Assembly: GCA_902489775.1 (NCBI GenBank)
Contig: CABUBH010000065.1
Coordinates: 1 to 7,148 of the forward strand
Origin: an uncultured Collinsella sp.
GTDB lineage: Bacteria > Actinomycetota > Coriobacteriia > Coriobacteriales > Coriobacteriaceae
Direction of reading: 5' to 3'
Length of the DNA stretch: 7,148 nt
Positions 4,664 to 7,148 of this stretch are shown piece after piece. The position numbers and the translations under genes were made by a program. Numbering within the stretch: position 1 is the first letter of the stretch; every line of letters begins with the position of its first letter. The notes under the pieces were generated by a model, which was given only the letters and a program-made list of their open reading frames with translations, was not told where the DNA came from and did not search any database.

Positions 4664-7034
4664 CGACAACGCGCTGGTGGTGGCGCTCGATACCTCGACC
4701 GACATGCTTGCCTGCGCGGCAAGCTGGATTGATGGGCAGACGGGCGAGACGAAGCTCGTGAGTGGCGACCACATGTGTCGCCGTCACGCCAACGTTGAGC
4801 TCGTGAATACCGTTGATGGCGTGCTGGCTCAAGCCGGTCTGGATCGCAGCGATGTTGGTTGCTATGTGGTCGGTCGCGGCCCGGGGTCCTTTACGGGTGT
4901 GCGCATCGGCATCTCCACTGCCAAGGGCCTCGCGCGTGGTGCCAATGTTCCGCTGCTGGGCGTGTCGACGCTCGACGCTTGCGCTTGGACGGCGTGGAAG
5001 GCTGGCGTGCGCGGCAAGCTTGGTATCTTGGCCGATGCTATGCGCGGTGAGGTATATCCGGCGCTGTATATGCTGGTTGATGAGGGTCCCGAGCGTCAAT
5101 TTGAGCGCGAACACGTGGTCAAGGCCGCCGTGGCGCTCGATGAGTGGCGCCGAGCAGCGGACTGGGACCAGGTTCAGCTGACCGGTGACGGTCTCGTGCG
5201 CTATGGCAAGCTGCTGGGTGAGGACGAGACCGCCCGCTGCGTGGAGCGCGACCTGTGGTGGCCTTCGGGCGAGGGCTTGCTGCTCGCGCACGCTGCGGGT
5301 GACGGCGATCCGGCCCGCGTCCTGCCGATTTACACGCGCCTTTCGGATGCCGAGGAAAACGAGCGCAAGCGTCTTGGTCTTGCCGAGAGTGCGCAGAGCG
5401 GAATTACGGGCGTTGCCGATGAGCTCGCCGGTCGTCATCTGCAGTTCCGTCCCATGGGCGCGGCGGATGCCGAGGGCGCGAGCGCGCTGGAGGCTGCCTG
5501 CTTTGAAGGTGCCGGACACGAGGCGTGGACGCCGGGCATGTTCCTGTCCGAACTGGGCGAGGACGTCGCTGCGCCGCGTAGTTGGTGGGTGGCACACGAC
5601 GACGGCAAGCTACTGGGCCTTGCCGGCGGTATGGTCGTGGACGGTGATGTGCAGATTCTGGATGTCGCCGTCGACCCGGCACATCGCCGTGAGGGCATTG
5701 CCCGCAAGCTGCTGTCGCATGTGAGCTATGATGCCCAGATGCTCGGCTGCACCACGGCTTCGCTCGAGGTCGAGGACGGCAACGAGGGAGCGATTGCGCT
5801 CTATAACGCTCTGGGCTTTACCGAGGCTGGCCGTCGCCGCGGCTACTATGGTGCCGGCAAGGACGCCATCGTCATGACGGCCCCGCTGCCCCTGGTGCTT
5901 CCGGTCGACAATGCTTCGCCCGAGCCGACGGCGGCAGAGCAGCGCGTGTGGCCGCTGCCTGCGCCTGGGCGCTCCGAGGGGGAGCGTGCCGAAATTGAGC
6001 GCCGCCGCCTAGTGCTCGCTATCGAGAGCTCCTGCGACGAGACGGCCGTGGCGATTATCGATGCGGATGGCAATATGCTGGCCAACCAGGTGTCGACGCA
6101 GATTGATTTTCACGCCCGCTTTGGCGGCGTGGTGCCCGAGATCGCCTCGCGCAAACACGTCGAGGTGATTGTGAGTGTCGTGGATGCGGCGCTCGAGGAT
6201 GCCGCAGCATCGCTTGGTCTTGAGGATGGAGCCATTGCCCCCAGCGAGCTTGCCGCCGTGGGCGTGACACAGGGTCCGGGCCTGGTGGGCGCGCTCGTGG
6301 TTGGCGTCGCCTTCGCCAAGGGCTTTGCCTACGCTGCTGGCAAGCCGCTCGTGTGCGTCAACCATCTTGAGGGTCATCTGTTTGCCAACTTGCTGGCGCA
6401 GCCCGACCTCAAGCCGCCGTTCATCTTCACGCTTGTCTCGGGCGGGCACACCATGCTCGTGCACGTGAAGGCGTGGGGCGACTACGAGGTGCTCGGTGAG
6501 ACGCTCGACGACGCTGTGGGCGAGGCCTTCGACAAGGTAGCCAAGGCATTGGGTCTGGGCTATCCCGGTGGCCCCATCATTTCCAAGCTGGCCGAGACGG
6601 GCAACCCCAAGGCGATCGATTTCCCCCGTGCGCTTAACAGCAGAGGAGACTATCGCTTCTCGCTTTCGGGCCTTAAAACCGCTGTGACGCTCTACATTGA
6701 ACAGGAGACCAAGGCCGGGCGCACGATTCACCTTCCCGATCTGGCAGCTTCGTTTGAGGCAGCTGTCTTTGACGTGCAGTACAAGAAGGCCAAAAACGCA
6801 TTGCACGCTACCGGATGCAAGGAATACTGCATCGGTGGCGGCGTCTCGGCCAACCCGCATCTGCGCGAGATGATGATCAAGAAGCTTGGGCGTCAGGGGA
6901 TTCGCGTAACGGTGCCGCCCTTGTCTGCCTGTACCGATAACGCAGCCATGATTGCGGAGGTCGCTCGCCGTAAATTCGACCGAGGTGAAATCTCGCCGTT
7001 CGACGTCGACGCCGATCCAAACATGACGCTGTAG
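4650..7034 (+). CDS. tsaB-rimI-tsaD: TsaB-RimI-TsaD three-domain fusion protein (t6A synthesis plus N-acetyltransferase)
   Basis: One uninterrupted frame of 794 residues joins three proteins normally encoded separately. TsaB (about 7-235) shows ALDTS at 12-16 and GRGPGSFTGVRIG at 75-87; it is the non-catalytic partner of TsaD. RimI (about 262-412), a GNAT acetyltransferase of ribosomal protein S18 N-termini, shows the acetyl-CoA loop HRREGIA at 345-351, a Glu (E373) and Tyr (Y385) matching the proposed base and acid, and GRRRGYYGAGKDAIVM at 394-409. A Pro/Glu-rich linker (about 412-452) leads to TsaD (453-794), which transfers the threonylcarbamoyl group to tRNA A37. TsaD shows AIESSCDETAVAI, GGVVPEIASRKHVE at 492-505, the metal-binding pair H572 and H576 in NHLEGH, LVSGGHT at 595-601, SLSGLKTA at 671-678, and TDNAAMIA with D763 as the third metal ligand. 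All active sites look intact. I chose ATG 4650, which overlaps tsaE by 14 bases and has AAGG 9 bases upstream, over an in-frame TTG at 4632. Confidence 0.94.
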   Translation: MSLHNDNALVVALDTSTDMLACAASWIDGQTGETKLVSGDHMCRRHANVELVNTVDGVLAQAGLDRSDVGCYVVGRGPGSFTGVRIGISTAKGLARGANVPLLGVSTLDACAWTAWKAGVRGKLGILADAMRGEVYPALYMLVDEGPERQFEREHVVKAAVALDEWRRAADWDQVQLTGDGLVRYGKLLGEDETARCVERDLWWPSGEGLLLAHAAGDGDPARVLPIYTRLSDAEENERKRLGLAESAQSGITGVADELAGRHLQFRPMGAADAEGASALEAACFEGAGHEAWTPGMFLSELGEDVAAPRSWWVAHDDGKLLGLAGGMVVDGDVQILDVAVDPAHRREGIARKLLSHVSYDAQMLGCTTASLEVEDGNEGAIALYNALGFTEAGRRRGYYGAGKDAIVMTAPLPLVLPVDNASPEPTAAEQRVWPLPAPGRSEGERAEIERRRLVLAIESSCDETAVAIIDADGNMLANQVSTQIDFHARFGGVVPEIASRKHVEVIVSVVDAALEDAAASLGLEDGAIAPSELAAVGVTQGPGLVGALVVGVAFAKGFAYAAGKPLVCVNHLEGHLFANLLAQPDLKPPFIFTLVSGGHTMLVHVKAWGDYEVLGETLDDAVGEAFDKVAKALGLGYPGGPIISKLAETGNPKAIDFPRALNSRGDYRFSLSGLKTAVTLYIEQETKAGRTIHLPDLAASFEAAVFDVQYKKAKNALHATGCKEYCIGGGVSANPHLREMMIKKLGRQGIRVTVPPLSACTDNAAMIAEVARRKFDRGEISPFDVDADPNMTL

Positions 7035-7045
7035 CTGGTACGGCG

Positions 7046-7067
7046 CGGTCCCCGGACGGAGGGGCCG
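7046..7067 (+). other. Bulged GC hairpin after the operon, possible weak terminator or mRNA 3' stem
   Basis: CGG-T-CCCC (7046-7053) can pair with GGGGCCG (7061-7067): seven base pairs with a single bulged T (7049) and a 7-base loop. No T-run follows, since the next bases are GATATAAGG, so it is unlikely to terminate transcription alone. It could protect the mRNA 3' end or act together with the hairpin about 40 bases further on. Confidence 0.35.
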
Positions 7068-7104
7068 GATATAAGGTTTCCTGCTCTACAGTCCTGCGCA
7101 AGAC

Positions 7105-7130
7105 GAAGGCCACATTAAGTGGCCTTCTTT
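7105..7130 (+). terminator. Probable intrinsic terminator of the acpS-tsaD operon
   Basis: A perfect 9-base-pair stem, GAAGGCCAC (7105-7113) with GTGGCCTTC (7119-7127), has a 5-base ATTAA loop and is followed by TTT (7128-7130). With the stem's own TTC this gives a T-rich TTCTTT end. It sits 70 bases after the fusion-gene stop, with no gene between. The T-run is short, so termination may be incomplete, but placement and symmetry fit the end of the operon. Confidence 0.75.
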
Positions 7131-7148
7131 GCGTGCGGAACTCGCGAT

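Noticed and set aside
5978..6014. Internal translation start for a separate TsaD
   Set aside because: GGGGGAG (5978-5984) resembles a Shine-Dalgarno, but the only in-frame codon at good distance is ATT 5994, a very rare start; the in-frame GTG at 6012 is too far and would trim the first TsaD strand. A single fusion product is more likely.
4548..6860. Long minus-strand open frames opposite tsaE and the fusion gene
   Set aside because: No recognisable domains or ribosome binding sites; they are antisense shadows of a GC-rich coding strand.
7035..7148. A tRNA or small gene in the right-hand gap
   Set aside because: No cloverleaf, CCA end or open frame with a ribosome binding site is visible; only the two hairpins listed.

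Overview
The window looks like a chromosomal housekeeping segment from a fairly GC-rich actinobacterium. My best guess is the Coriobacteriia (Collinsella or a relative). The guess rests on a tight run of nnr, alr, tsaE, tsaB, rimI and tsaD, an order typical of Actinobacteria, combined with the merging of the last three genes into one reading frame. The lineage is an inference, since no rRNA or other marker is present.

Left edge (1-198): positions 1-60 can fold into several GC-rich stems and are followed by a textbook intrinsic terminator (72-101). This looks like the 3' end of an upstream transcript, possibly a structured RNA, which I cannot name. A sigma70-type promoter (152-181) then drives the operon, with a short leader and a strong Shine-Dalgarno sequence before acpS.

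Operon (211-7034, all on the + strand, gaps of 0-12 bases or overlapping): acpS (holo-ACP synthase with an extra C-terminal tail), nnr (bifunctional NAD(P)HX epimerase/dehydratase), alr (alanine racemase), a family 4 iron-sulphur uracil-DNA glycosylase, tsaE, and a long TsaB-RimI-TsaD fusion protein. No terminator is seen between the genes. A weak bulged hairpin (7046-7067) and a probable terminator (7105-7130) close the unit.

Functionally the operon combines carrier-protein activation (AcpS), nicotinamide cofactor repair (Nnr), D-alanine supply for peptidoglycan (Alr), uracil removal from DNA (UDG), and the tRNA t6A37 modification machinery (TsaE, TsaB, TsaD) with the ribosomal-protein acetyltransferase RimI. 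TsaC, which makes the threonylcarbamoyl-AMP substrate, is not in the window. The most unusual element is the three-domain fusion, which fixes the TsaB:TsaD ratio and places an acetyltransferase between the two partners. I see no mobile element, CRISPR array, tRNA, rRNA or defence system.
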